Assembly: GCA_946537515.1 (NCBI GenBank)
Contig: CAMNFV010000004.1
Coordinates: forward strand, 1-42,489
Length of the DNA: 42,489 nucleotides
Direction: 5' to 3'
DNA from: an uncultured Ruminococcus sp.
GTDB taxonomy: Bacteria; Bacillota; Clostridia; Oscillospirales; Ruminococcaceae
Position numbers and translations under genes: made by a program. The number at the start of each line of letters is the position of its first letter. Position 1 is the first letter of the stretch. The notes below the pieces were generated by a model. The model saw nothing but the letters and a program-made list of their open reading frames with translations. It ran no database searches and had not been told where the DNA came from. Positions 8,498-15,936 of the stretch are shown piece after piece.

Positions 8498-8668
8498 ATG
8501 TTCGCATGGGTATCTGAAAATCTCGGAACGATCGTTATCTCGGTCGTGCTGCTCGCGATTGTTGCGGCGATCATCGCCTCAATGATCCGAGACAAGAAAA
8601 AAGGCAAATCCACCTGCGGAAATAATTGCAGCCATTGTGCACTCAGCGGCTCCTGTCACAAGCATTGA
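8498..8668 (+). CDS. FeoB-associated Cys-rich membrane protein (56 aa)
   Basis: MFAWVSENLGTIVISVVLLAIVAAIIASMIRDKKKGKSTCGNNCSHCALSGSCHKH; RBS aaaaggagct; below the ORF-track length cutoff. Confidence 0.88.
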   Translation: MFAWVSENLGTIVISVVLLAIVAAIIASMIRDKKKGKSTCGNNCSHCALSGSCHKH

Positions 8669-8728
8669 AACAGACGGGCAGCGTACTTCAAACCGGTACG
8701 CTCCCCGCTCTCTTTCCGGAGGAATCGC

Positions 8729-9112
8729 ATGGAATCGACTGAAAAACTGACCTCTGCCAATATCCGCTATCTGTTGACGATGAAATCCTTTGCCGATTCG
8801 GGCAAGATGATCCGCGGTGCCTATCTTGCAGCCTGCCTGCATTATAAAAAATCCAGCGTACATTCCATGCTGGAGAACTTCCTGGCGCTCGGCATGATCG
8901 AAAAGGCAGCGGGCGGCATCGTCCACCTGACGGAGAAAGGTATTGACACAGCATCCCGCTATCAAACTTACTACAACAAACTGGATTCCGTTCTTTCTGC
9001 TTGCTTTCCGGAGCTTGCAGAGAAAGAAAATGCAATTCTGGCATTGCTCGCAGAAATCCCGGAGACCTCGCTGGCAAGATTTTGTATCGAAAAAAACGGT
9101 GCAAAATCCTGA
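8729..9112 (+). CDS. DtxR-like winged-helix metal-regulator family protein (atypical sensor region)
   Basis: 127 aa; YLLTMKSFADSG..IRGAYLAACLHYKKSSVHSMLENFLALGMIEKAAGGIVHLTEKGIDTASRY resembles the DtxR/MntR N-terminal wHTH. Confidence 0.7.
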   Translation: MESTEKLTSANIRYLLTMKSFADSGKMIRGAYLAACLHYKKSSVHSMLENFLALGMIEKAAGGIVHLTEKGIDTASRYQTYYNKLDSVLSACFPELAEKENAILALLAEIPETSLARFCIEKNGAKS

Positions 9113-9138
9113 CAGGAATGATCTGCATAATCCCGAAG

Positions 9139-9170
9139 CAGGGGGATATGATGCCCCCTGTTTCCTTCTT
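9139..9170 (+). terminator. Rho-independent terminator of the feo cluster
   Basis: CAGGGGG-atatgatg-CCCCCTG followed by TTTCCTTCTT. Confidence 0.75.
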
Positions 9171-9177
9171 ATTCGAG

Positions 9178-9191
9178 TTAGCATATGCTAT
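9178..9191. promoter_or_regulatory. Operator-like palindrome TTAGC-ATAT-GCTAT
   Basis: One mismatch to TTAGC-N4-GCTAA; upstream of the DUF2325/flavodoxin genes. Confidence 0.5.
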
Positions 9192-9312
9192 CTCAAATGC
9201 AGAAAACATCATCTCGCTTCTGACATTCTGCAAACGCAGGATGTTTCAGGATAAATGTACCAAACAATGTATTTTTCTACCGTTTTTTCAAACCATAACA
9301 AAGGAGGAATCT

Positions 9313-9597
9313 ATGAGCGTCGTAATCGTTGGCGGCAATGACCGCATGGCAACCAGATATCAGGATATCTGCAAACAGTTCAACTTCAAATCCAAGGTAT
9401 TTACCCAAATGCCGACAGATTTTGAAAACAAGATCGGCTTCCCGGATTTCATGGTCGTATTCACAAGCACCTGTTCCCACAAAATGCTGGCAGGAGTCAA
9501 GAACCGCGCCGAGAAACACGGAATCCCGGTCAAGCATGTTCACAGCGCAAGCGTCAGCGCGCTGAAAAAGCTGCTGTCACAATATGACGGCGCATAA
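9313..9597 (+). CDS. DUF2325 domain-containing protein
   Basis: 94 aa from ATG 9313 with RBS aaggagga; MSVVIVGGNDRMATRYQDICKQF...VFTSTCSHKML..VKNRAEKHGIPVKHVHSASVSALKKLL. Confidence 0.88.
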   Translation: MSVVIVGGNDRMATRYQDICKQFNFKSKVFTQMPTDFENKIGFPDFMVVFTSTCSHKMLAGVKNRAEKHGIPVKHVHSASVSALKKLLSQYDGA

Positions 9598-9708
9598 TCG
9601 CAGCACCATTTTATTATTACAGATTTGTACAGACATGCTTTCTGTGCAGATAAATCCGGCATCAGGCTTGCTGACCGGCGCCGGAATCATCACAAGGAGG
9701 AATTCACT

Positions 9709-10116
9709 ATGAAAACAGCAGTTATTTATTGGAGCGGCACCGGCAACACCGAGGCCATGGCAAACGCGGTCGCAGAGGGTGCAGGCGCAGATCTCTTTAC
9801 CGTATCGGATTTCAGCGGCAGCGTCGCGGATTTTGATGCAATCGCATTCGGCTGCCCGGCAATGGGCGCAGAAGTGCTGGAAGAGGATGAATTTGAGCCG
9901 TTCTTCACCTCGATCGAGGGCAATCTCAGCGGCAAGAAGGTCCTGCTCTTCGGCTCCTATGGCTGGGGCGACGGCGAGTGGATGCGCAACTGGGAAGAAC
10001 GCACAAAGACCGCAGGCGCAGTACTGGTCGGCGATGAGGGCTATATCGTCAATGAGGCACCTTCTGATGACGATCTCGCAAAGCTGAAGGCACTCGGCGC
10101 AGAGCTTGCTTCCTGA
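9709..10116 (+). CDS. Flavodoxin
   Basis: 135 aa from ATG 9709 with RBS aaggagg; VIYWSGTGNTEAMANAVAEGA, FGCPAMGAEVLEEDEFEPFF, LLFGSYGWGDGEWM. Confidence 0.95.
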   Translation: MKTAVIYWSGTGNTEAMANAVAEGAGADLFTVSDFSGSVADFDAIAFGCPAMGAEVLEEDEFEPFFTSIEGNLSGKKVLLFGSYGWGDGEWMRNWEERTKTAGAVLVGDEGYIVNEAPSDDDLAKLKALGAELAS

Positions 10117-10138
10117 TCTTTCACGCAATTTATCCCGA

Positions 10139-10176
10139 ACGGAGACAGTATGAAAATGCTGTCTCCGTTTTTTTGC
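10139..10176 (+). terminator. Rho-independent terminator after flavodoxin
   Basis: ACGGAGACAG-tatgaaaatg-CTGTCTCCGT followed by TTTTTT. Confidence 0.9.
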
Positions 10177-10186
10177 GGCATACGGG

Positions 10187-10230
10187 AATATGGTTATTTT
10201 TTATTCTGAATATGGTTATTTTTTATTCTG
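10187..10230. repeat. Perfect 2 x 22-bp tandem duplication
   Basis: AATATGGTTATTTTTTATTCTG twice in tandem, immediately upstream of a promoter. Confidence 0.95.
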
Positions 10231-10236
10231 AAAACA

Positions 10237-10265
10237 TTGCAATTTCCGGAGCGATGTGTTATAAT
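10237..10265 (+). promoter_or_regulatory. putative sigma-A promoter
   Basis: TTGCAA-17 bp-TATAAT. Confidence 0.7.
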
Positions 10266-10340
10266 GTAAGGTGGCGAGTTGTTGAAAGCAGCCGCCGGAT
10301 AGAAAAAAGAAAGATGAACACAACAAAAAGGATGATACAA

Positions 10341-10835
10341 ATGCGATTTATTGACCAGCTCAAGGCCGAGGTGAAAATCCACGGCGACATGGAGACTGAT
10401 TTCCGCAGCCGGCGCTATCATCAGGCGCGCAATCTTGCCGCGAAATATGTGGATATGATCGAGGAGGAAGCAAGAATTGCTGCCCGAAGCGGAAACTATG
10501 AGCGGATTGAGGGGCATGCGCTCATCAGCGGATTTTGCACGCTTAATGAGAAGGATTTTGATATGCCTTTTGTGCAAACAGAGCGCAAGCGACGCTTCGT
10601 AACCGGAAAAAAGCGCGCGATCTATACGCTGACGCCGGATAATGAGCTGTTTGAAGTATTCCTTTCGGCATTCCGGCAGCTCTGCGTGGAAGAGGATATC
10701 ATCTATTTTCCGTTTCAGGCGCAGATCCTCGATAAAGAAGGAAAAACCGTCTATCATACGCTGCCGTTCACGCTGCTGAATCCGAAAAAAGAAAAAATAC
10801 AGGCATTCGGCTTTCCGTATCAGATCGAATTCTGA
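10341..10835 (+). CDS. Conserved hypothetical protein, paralog of the next gene
   Basis: About 164 aa from ATG 10341 (ATG 10314 also possible); ends FGFPYQIEF; co-linear similarity with 10850..11377. Confidence 0.75.
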   Translation: MRFIDQLKAEVKIHGDMETDFRSRRYHQARNLAAKYVDMIEEEARIAARSGNYERIEGHALISGFCTLNEKDFDMPFVQTERKRRFVTGKKRAIYTLTPDNELFEVFLSAFRQLCVEEDIIYFPFQAQILDKEGKTVYHTLPFTLLNPKKEKIQAFGFPYQIEF

Positions 10836-10849
10836 AAGGAGCGTCAGAG

Positions 10850-11377
10850 ATGAATTCGCAGTTTGCTTATGAAACAAAATCACGGCCTGCGTTTGCTGCG
10901 TCACTCCGTCAGGATGCCGATGAACATGCCAGCAAGCAGATCAATCTGCAAAGCATCCATTTTCAGCAGGGACGCGAAATCGCAGAGACCTATGTCAATA
11001 TGATGAAAAGCTATGCGCGGCTCGATGCACAGTCCGGACGCTATGAACGCGACGGCGCTGCAATGATCGTCAGAGGCTTCTGCCGGATCGAAGAGCCGCA
11101 TTTCGATCAGCCGCTCCTGAAGCGTACCCGGAAACAGAGCTTCTGGACGGCGCAATGGCAGGAGACCTGCTCGCTGCGGGAGCCCAGGAGCGATCTCTTC
11201 GATGCTTTCTGCACCAGCTTTGCGGAATTCTGCAAGGATGAGCAGATCGAGATCGGAGCGCTCTGTGCGCTTGTCCGGACGAAAGAGGGCAAGCTGGAGC
11301 AGCGGCCGTTTCCTGTACAGACGACGCTTCCGGAATATCTGGAGGCGATCGGGTTCCCTTATCAGATCCGCTTCTGA
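10850..11377 (+). CDS. Conserved hypothetical protein, paralog of the previous gene
   Basis: 175 aa; shared R.....A..YV.MI/MK..AR..A.SG.YER......I.GFC and C-terminal IGFPYQIRF. Confidence 0.75.
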   Translation: MNSQFAYETKSRPAFAASLRQDADEHASKQINLQSIHFQQGREIAETYVNMMKSYARLDAQSGRYERDGAAMIVRGFCRIEEPHFDQPLLKRTRKQSFWTAQWQETCSLREPRSDLFDAFCTSFAEFCKDEQIEIGALCALVRTKEGKLEQRPFPVQTTLPEYLEAIGFPYQIRF

Positions 11378-11409
11378 AGCCCGCGGATCATTTTCATGGA
11401 GGTTATGCA

Positions 11410-12639
11410 ATGTCAGTCCGGTTTACACCCGAAATGAAACGAACACATACGATCCTTGTGCCGGATATGCTTCCGGTGCATTTTCAGCTGCTGATCAGCA
11501 TTCTGAAGCCCTACGGCTATCATTGCGAGCTGCTTCAGACGGCAAGCCGTGCCGTTGTGGATGAGGGACTCAAGAATGTGCATAATGACACCTGTTATCC
11601 GGCGCTGCTGGTCATCGGGCAGTTTATGGAAGCGCTGAAATCGGGACGCTATAATCCGGACCGCACCGCGCTGCTGATTACACAGACCGGCGGCGGCTGC
11701 CGTGCATCAAATTATATCCATCTGCTGCGCAAGGCGCTGAAGGAGCAGTTCCCGCAGGTGCCGGTTATCTCGCTGAATTTCTCCGGCCTTGAAAAGGATC
11801 CGAAATCCGGCTGGCAGATGACGCCCATGATCTTCCTGAAGTTCCTTTATGCGGTGCTGTACGGCGATCTGCTGATGCTGGTCGCAAACCAATGCCGCCC
11901 GTATGAACTGCAAAAGGGCAAGACGGATAAGGTCCTGAGAAAATGGCAGAAGAAGCTGGAAAAGGCATTCCAGTCCAGAGATTTTCTGCATACCAAAACC
12001 TTCTATAAACGCATTCTCGATGATTTTGCCGCGATCCCGCGGACTGCGCGCAATAAGGTGCGCGTCGGCATTGTCGGTGAGATCTATGTCAAATATTCGC
12101 CGCTCGCAAACAATCATCTGGAAGAATATCTGCTCTCGGAAAACTGCGAGCCGGTGATCCCGTCGCTGCTGGAATTTGTCATGTACTGCGCGATCAGCAC
12201 CGCCGTAGACGGCAAGCTCTATCACTTCTTCGATAAGAGCGTGCTCTATAACGGCCTCGGCTACAAGGCGATCTACGCGATGCAGAAGCAGCAGATCAAT
12301 GCCGTAAAGAAGCACGGCGTCTTTGATCCGCCGCATGATTTTGAGCTTCTGCGTGCCCGCGCCGATCAGTATATCAGTCAGGGCGTCAGCATGGGCGAGG
12401 GCTGGCTGATCACCGCTGAAATGGCAGCGCTCGTCGAATCCGGAACAGAAAATATCATCTGCACGCAGCCCTTTGGCTGTCTGCCGAATCATATCGTTGC
12501 AAAGGGCATGATGCGCGTGATCAAGAATGCGTATCCCGAAGCCAATATCACCGCGATCGACTACGATCCCGGTGCAACACGCGTCAATCAGGAAAACCGC
12601 GTCAAGCTGATGCTTGCGAATGCAAAGAAGCCGACATAA
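11410..12639 (+). CDS. DUF2229 / acyl-CoA dehydratase activase-related protein (stand-alone)
   Basis: 409 aa; HNDTCYPALLVIGQF, TQTGGGCRASNYIHLLRKAL, GEIYVKYSPLANNHLE, CTQPFGCLPNHIVAKGMMR. Confidence 0.85.
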   Translation: MSVRFTPEMKRTHTILVPDMLPVHFQLLISILKPYGYHCELLQTASRAVVDEGLKNVHNDTCYPALLVIGQFMEALKSGRYNPDRTALLITQTGGGCRASNYIHLLRKALKEQFPQVPVISLNFSGLEKDPKSGWQMTPMIFLKFLYAVLYGDLLMLVANQCRPYELQKGKTDKVLRKWQKKLEKAFQSRDFLHTKTFYKRILDDFAAIPRTARNKVRVGIVGEIYVKYSPLANNHLEEYLLSENCEPVIPSLLEFVMYCAISTAVDGKLYHFFDKSVLYNGLGYKAIYAMQKQQINAVKKHGVFDPPHDFELLRARADQYISQGVSMGEGWLITAEMAALVESGTENIICTQPFGCLPNHIVAKGMMRVIKNAYPEANITAIDYDPGATRVNQENRVKLMLANAKKPT

Positions 12640-12659
12640 ACAGGGGAGCGTGAGAGACT

Positions 12660-13454
12660 ATGCAGCGCACAGCAGTCATTCCCAGACCGAAAACCTCAAA
12701 AACACGGCGCATGTATATCATTCAGCTGGTGATCCGCTGTGTGATTCTGGCAGCCTGTATTCTGGTTGTGATATTTGATCCGCAGCAAATGGAAATTCTC
12801 GAAGGCTGGAATTTCTTCCGGAAATTTTCGCCGTTTCATCTGCTCTGGCTGTCCTGGATGCTGGATATGCTCTGGCAGCTGGTACCGGTCAAAAAGCGCA
12901 TTGTCATTGCACTCGGATCGCAAAAGCATTTCCGCTTCCGCTTTGAGCCGATCAAGGAAGCCTTCAGCACACAGGCGCTCCGGCGGCATATCATTGAGAC
13001 CACAAAGGCGGCCTATAAGGTGTTCGGCATCTGGGCGGTAATCGTCGCGGTTGTCTCGCTGCTGCGCACGTTTGATGTGCTGGACGATACGGCGCTGCTG
13101 ATGATCACCATGGTATTCTATGTCTGTGATCTGATCTGCGTGCTGATCTGGTGTCCGTTCCGGCTGATCGTCAAGGCAAAATGCTGCACGACCTGCCGCA
13201 TTTTCAACTGGGATCATCTGATGATGTTCTCACCGATGCTGATGGTCAGCGGATTTTATTCGCGGACGCTGGTGCTCATGGCGTTTGCGGACTGGCTGCT
13301 CTGGGAGCTGTGCATTATGATGTATCCCGAGCGCTTCTGGGAAAATTCCAATGCTGCGCTGCGATGTACGAACTGTACAGACAAGCTCTGTACACAATAC
13401 TGCGGCAAGAACAATCCGCAGACGAATGCGATGTCTCCGACGGATAAAAAATGA
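12660..13454 (+). CDS. Integral membrane protein with conserved-looking Cys motifs, unknown function
   Basis: 264 aa, several TM segments; KCCTTCRIFNWDHLMMFSPML and C-terminal CTNCTDKLCTQYC. Confidence 0.75.
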   Translation: MQRTAVIPRPKTSKTRRMYIIQLVIRCVILAACILVVIFDPQQMEILEGWNFFRKFSPFHLLWLSWMLDMLWQLVPVKKRIVIALGSQKHFRFRFEPIKEAFSTQALRRHIIETTKAAYKVFGIWAVIVAVVSLLRTFDVLDDTALLMITMVFYVCDLICVLIWCPFRLIVKAKCCTTCRIFNWDHLMMFSPMLMVSGFYSRTLVLMAFADWLLWELCIMMYPERFWENSNAALRCTNCTDKLCTQYCGKNNPQTNAMSPTDKK

Positions 13455-13542
13455 GGGCTTTGCAGTAGTGCTTCGTAAACTGTCCCCAACTCCGCTTAAG
13501 GGCCGGAAGTCCTTAAAAATCCAATTTTGTGTATAATAAATA

Positions 13543-13587
13543 AGTAAGCCGCTCAGATTCAGCAGTTACGCGAATTTGGGCGGCTTA
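13543..13587. terminator. Long inverted repeat / possible terminator (TAAGCCGC...GCGGCTTA)
   Basis: Complementary 8-bp ends in the intergenic region after the membrane protein. Confidence 0.4.
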
Positions 13588-13611
13588 TCTATAATTATCA
13601 TTATAAACATG

Positions 13612-13664
13612 GGGTCTGGGGATCATATCCCCAGCGAGGGGGTTGGGGGCGAGGAGCCCCCATT
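13612..13664. repeat. G-rich double-hairpin element
   Basis: CTGGGGATcatATCCCCAG then TGGGGGCgaggaGCCCCCA. Confidence 0.6.
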
Positions 13665-13684
13665 TGAAATCCGTCGGAGACACC

Positions 13685-15136
13685 TTATTCACGCACGGCG
13701 GCAAGCTCTACGGCTCGGTATGCGCCCTGATAGATGCCGGCCTTTTTTGCGGTGCAGATATGCGCGCACATCTGCTCGATGATATCGCCGTTTTTCTGGA
13801 GCAATACGAGCATTGCAGCGGTTTCCGAGGGCGTGCTGCATTCATAGGTGCCGTCACCGATTTCTGCTGAGCGGATCGCGCCCCAGGCCTCATGGCCGCC
13901 GACACGCTTGATCATCAGCTTCGGAATCGGGTAGAAGGAGAGCTCGCTCGGCTTCGTGATCAGCACATCCGAAACGCGCATCAGCAGATTGGTCGAATAG
14001 ACCGCTGCGAAAATATCCTTGTGGCAGAAGGCATGGATGCCGGTGACATCGCCGGAATATGCCGCATCGCAGAATTGCACAGTCTCATCGAAGTCATCAA
14101 AATGTGTGTGCAGCAGCGGCTGCATCTCGGGAACATCGCGGAGCAGCTCCTGCCAGACATTTGCATGGTCGCCGACATTGACAAACAGCGCTGCTTTTTG
14201 CTTTTTGATTGCGGGAATCAGCCGCCGGATGATCGTAACGAAAATATCCTTCTGTGCGCCTGCGCCGCCGACGGACATCAGCCAGCGCTTCGGCGCGCCG
14301 CTCTGCATCCGCCGGATGCGCTTTTCGCAGTCCGCTTCGATATTGCTGACGAGTTCATGGTCGATATAGTGACCGGTACAGACGATCGCATTTTTCGGCA
14401 TCGGGCGCAGCGGACGGCTGCCGTCCATGCCGCGGAGCGCACGGTAGCCGAGATAGGCAGAGGGCGTCTGAACCGTATGCACGGCGCCTTCGGAGAGATG
14501 CAGCGCCATCGGCCAGTTATCGGGTACGGCGTTGACGACATGCGTCAGTCCGGCATGGATCGCGGCCTGCGACGGCCAGACATGTGTCGCAATGAATGGG
14601 ATATCCTTGGGGAGATCGCAGTAAACGCCGGTCATCAGCTCCGCCGTTTTCTGATCGGAGCAGTTGTATTGCAGCCGGCGGAAGCCTTCGCTGTTGAGCG
14701 GCTCCCAGATGAGCTTATTGAAGGGCGGGATCTGCTGCGAAAGCCGCGAGCCGAGCGAATAAAGCTGATTCTGCTCGCCGATGATCTTTCCGCAGGCAGC
14801 GGACTGAAAGGCGTGCAGGTCGAACCAGTAGGGCTGATAGCCAAGCGCCCGCGCCGCAGACGCCATTGCCATAGAAATGCGGTAATGTCCGAAGCCCATG
14901 CGGATATTTCCGATAATGACGCTTTTGCTGTCAAATGTGACATCGGATTCCTCGCTCAGCACAAGATTCTGTACGCCGAGCAGCGGCCCGATTGCCGGTG
15001 CGGATTCTGCACGCAAATGGTAAATATGATCGCCGTCATCGCCGTATTTACGCGCAAATTTCTCCTTTGTACGCAGCGCTTTCCGGTAGCTGCGGTCTGA
15101 CATTTCGTTCCCGAAGATCTGCTTTGAACGCTCCAT
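13685..15136 (-). CDS. GT-B-like (MurG/MGDG-synthase-like) putative glycosyltransferase
   Basis: About 483 aa; IGNIRMGFGHYRISMAMASAARALGYQPYWFDLHAF N-terminal motif and MSVGGAGAQKD...ITKPSELSFYPIP C-terminal motif; start chosen from RBS GGGAG. Confidence 0.55.
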   Translation of the reverse strand: MERSKQIFGNEMSDRSYRKALRTKEKFARKYGDDGDHIYHLRAESAPAIGPLLGVQNLVLSEESDVTFDSKSVIIGNIRMGFGHYRISMAMASAARALGYQPYWFDLHAFQSAACGKIIGEQNQLYSLGSRLSQQIPPFNKLIWEPLNSEGFRRLQYNCSDQKTAELMTGVYCDLPKDIPFIATHVWPSQAAIHAGLTHVVNAVPDNWPMALHLSEGAVHTVQTPSAYLGYRALRGMDGSRPLRPMPKNAIVCTGHYIDHELVSNIEADCEKRIRRMQSGAPKRWLMSVGGAGAQKDIFVTIIRRLIPAIKKQKAALFVNVGDHANVWQELLRDVPEMQPLLHTHFDDFDETVQFCDAAYSGDVTGIHAFCHKDIFAAVYSTNLLMRVSDVLITKPSELSFYPIPKLMIKRVGGHEAWGAIRSAEIGDGTYECSTPSETAAMLVLLQKNGDIIEQMCAHICTAKKAGIYQGAYRAVELAAVRE

Positions 15137-15154
15137 AATTTTCATCTCCCCCAC

Positions 15155-15183
15155 TTGACAAATGAAAAATAATATGCTAGACT
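15155..15183 (+). promoter_or_regulatory. putative promoter for the TetR-MFS operon
   Basis: TTGACA-17 bp-TAGACT. Confidence 0.6.
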
Positions 15184-15236
15184 ATCACTATATAGTATGA
15201 TAGCCATACTATCATATTTGATATATAGTCTATCAC
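15178..15236. promoter_or_regulatory. Palindrome-dense TetR operator region
   Basis: TATGATAG-CCATA-CTATCATA, overlapping ATAGTATG-ATAGC-CATACTAT, and outer TAGACTAT...ATAGTCTA. Confidence 0.65.
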
Positions 15237-15255
15237 AAAATAGGAGGTTTGTCAA

Positions 15256-15936
15256 GTGGAAAATCAACATGCGCAGGAAAGTCTCAAGACAAAACGAATT
15301 GAGCGTGCAGTTGAGATCAGCGCCGAGATGTTTCTCCGGAACGGAATCGAAGCTGTCAAAATGACTGACATCGCAGATGCCTGCGGCGTCGGTGTTGCAA
15401 CGCTCTATCGCTACTTCGGCACAAAAACGACAATCACCATTGCGGCTATGACACATCTCTGGAACACGCTGCGGGGCATGTATGAACATGTCTTTGAATC
15501 AGAGGTCTTTCTCCGGCAGCCCGGCATCAAGCGGCTCTCCGACCTGATGCATATGTATCTGGTGCTCTTCGATGCACATAAGGATCTGATGCGGCTGGTC
15601 GGCGAATTCGATCTGATGCTCCAGCATGAAAATGTTCCGAAAGCGGCGCTTTTTGACTACGAGCGCTCGATCATCAATTTTTACCCCTATATGGAATCTG
15701 CATATCTTGCGGGAACGGCTGACGGTACCGTTCGTTCGGATATTGATTTCAAACTCTTCTATCTGACCTTCGGTCATGCGATGCTCTCACTCTGCAAGAA
15801 GATGCTCTGCGGAGAACTGCTTCCCTCTGATGATTTCGGCAACGGCAGAGCCGAACTGGAAATGCTCGCCGGGATGGCGGTCAGCTATCTCAGGAAGGAG
15901 AACGCAAATGAAGGAGAAGAAAATCGCTTCGAATAA
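15256..15936 (+). CDS. TetR/AcrR family transcriptional regulator
   Basis: 226 aa, GTG start with RBS taggagg; ISAEMFLRNGIEAVKMTDIADACGVGVATLYRYFGTKTTI. Confidence 0.92.
   Translation: MENQHAQESLKTKRIERAVEISAEMFLRNGIEAVKMTDIADACGVGVATLYRYFGTKTTITIAAMTHLWNTLRGMYEHVFESEVFLRQPGIKRLSDLMHMYLVLFDAHKDLMRLVGEFDLMLQHENVPKAALFDYERSIINFYPYMESAYLAGTADGTVRSDIDFKLFYLTFGHAMLSLCKKMLCGELLPSDDFGNGRAELEMLAGMAVSYLRKENANEGEENRFE

Noticed and set aside
9001-9312. N-terminal extension of the DUF2325 ORF in the track
   Set aside because: Would run across the feo terminator (9139-9170) and operator; a strong RBS and canonical start exist at 9313.
13892-15100. 402-aa plus-strand ORF opposite the GT-B-like gene
   Set aside because: Antisense shadow; the minus-strand frame has an RBS and GT-B-like motifs.
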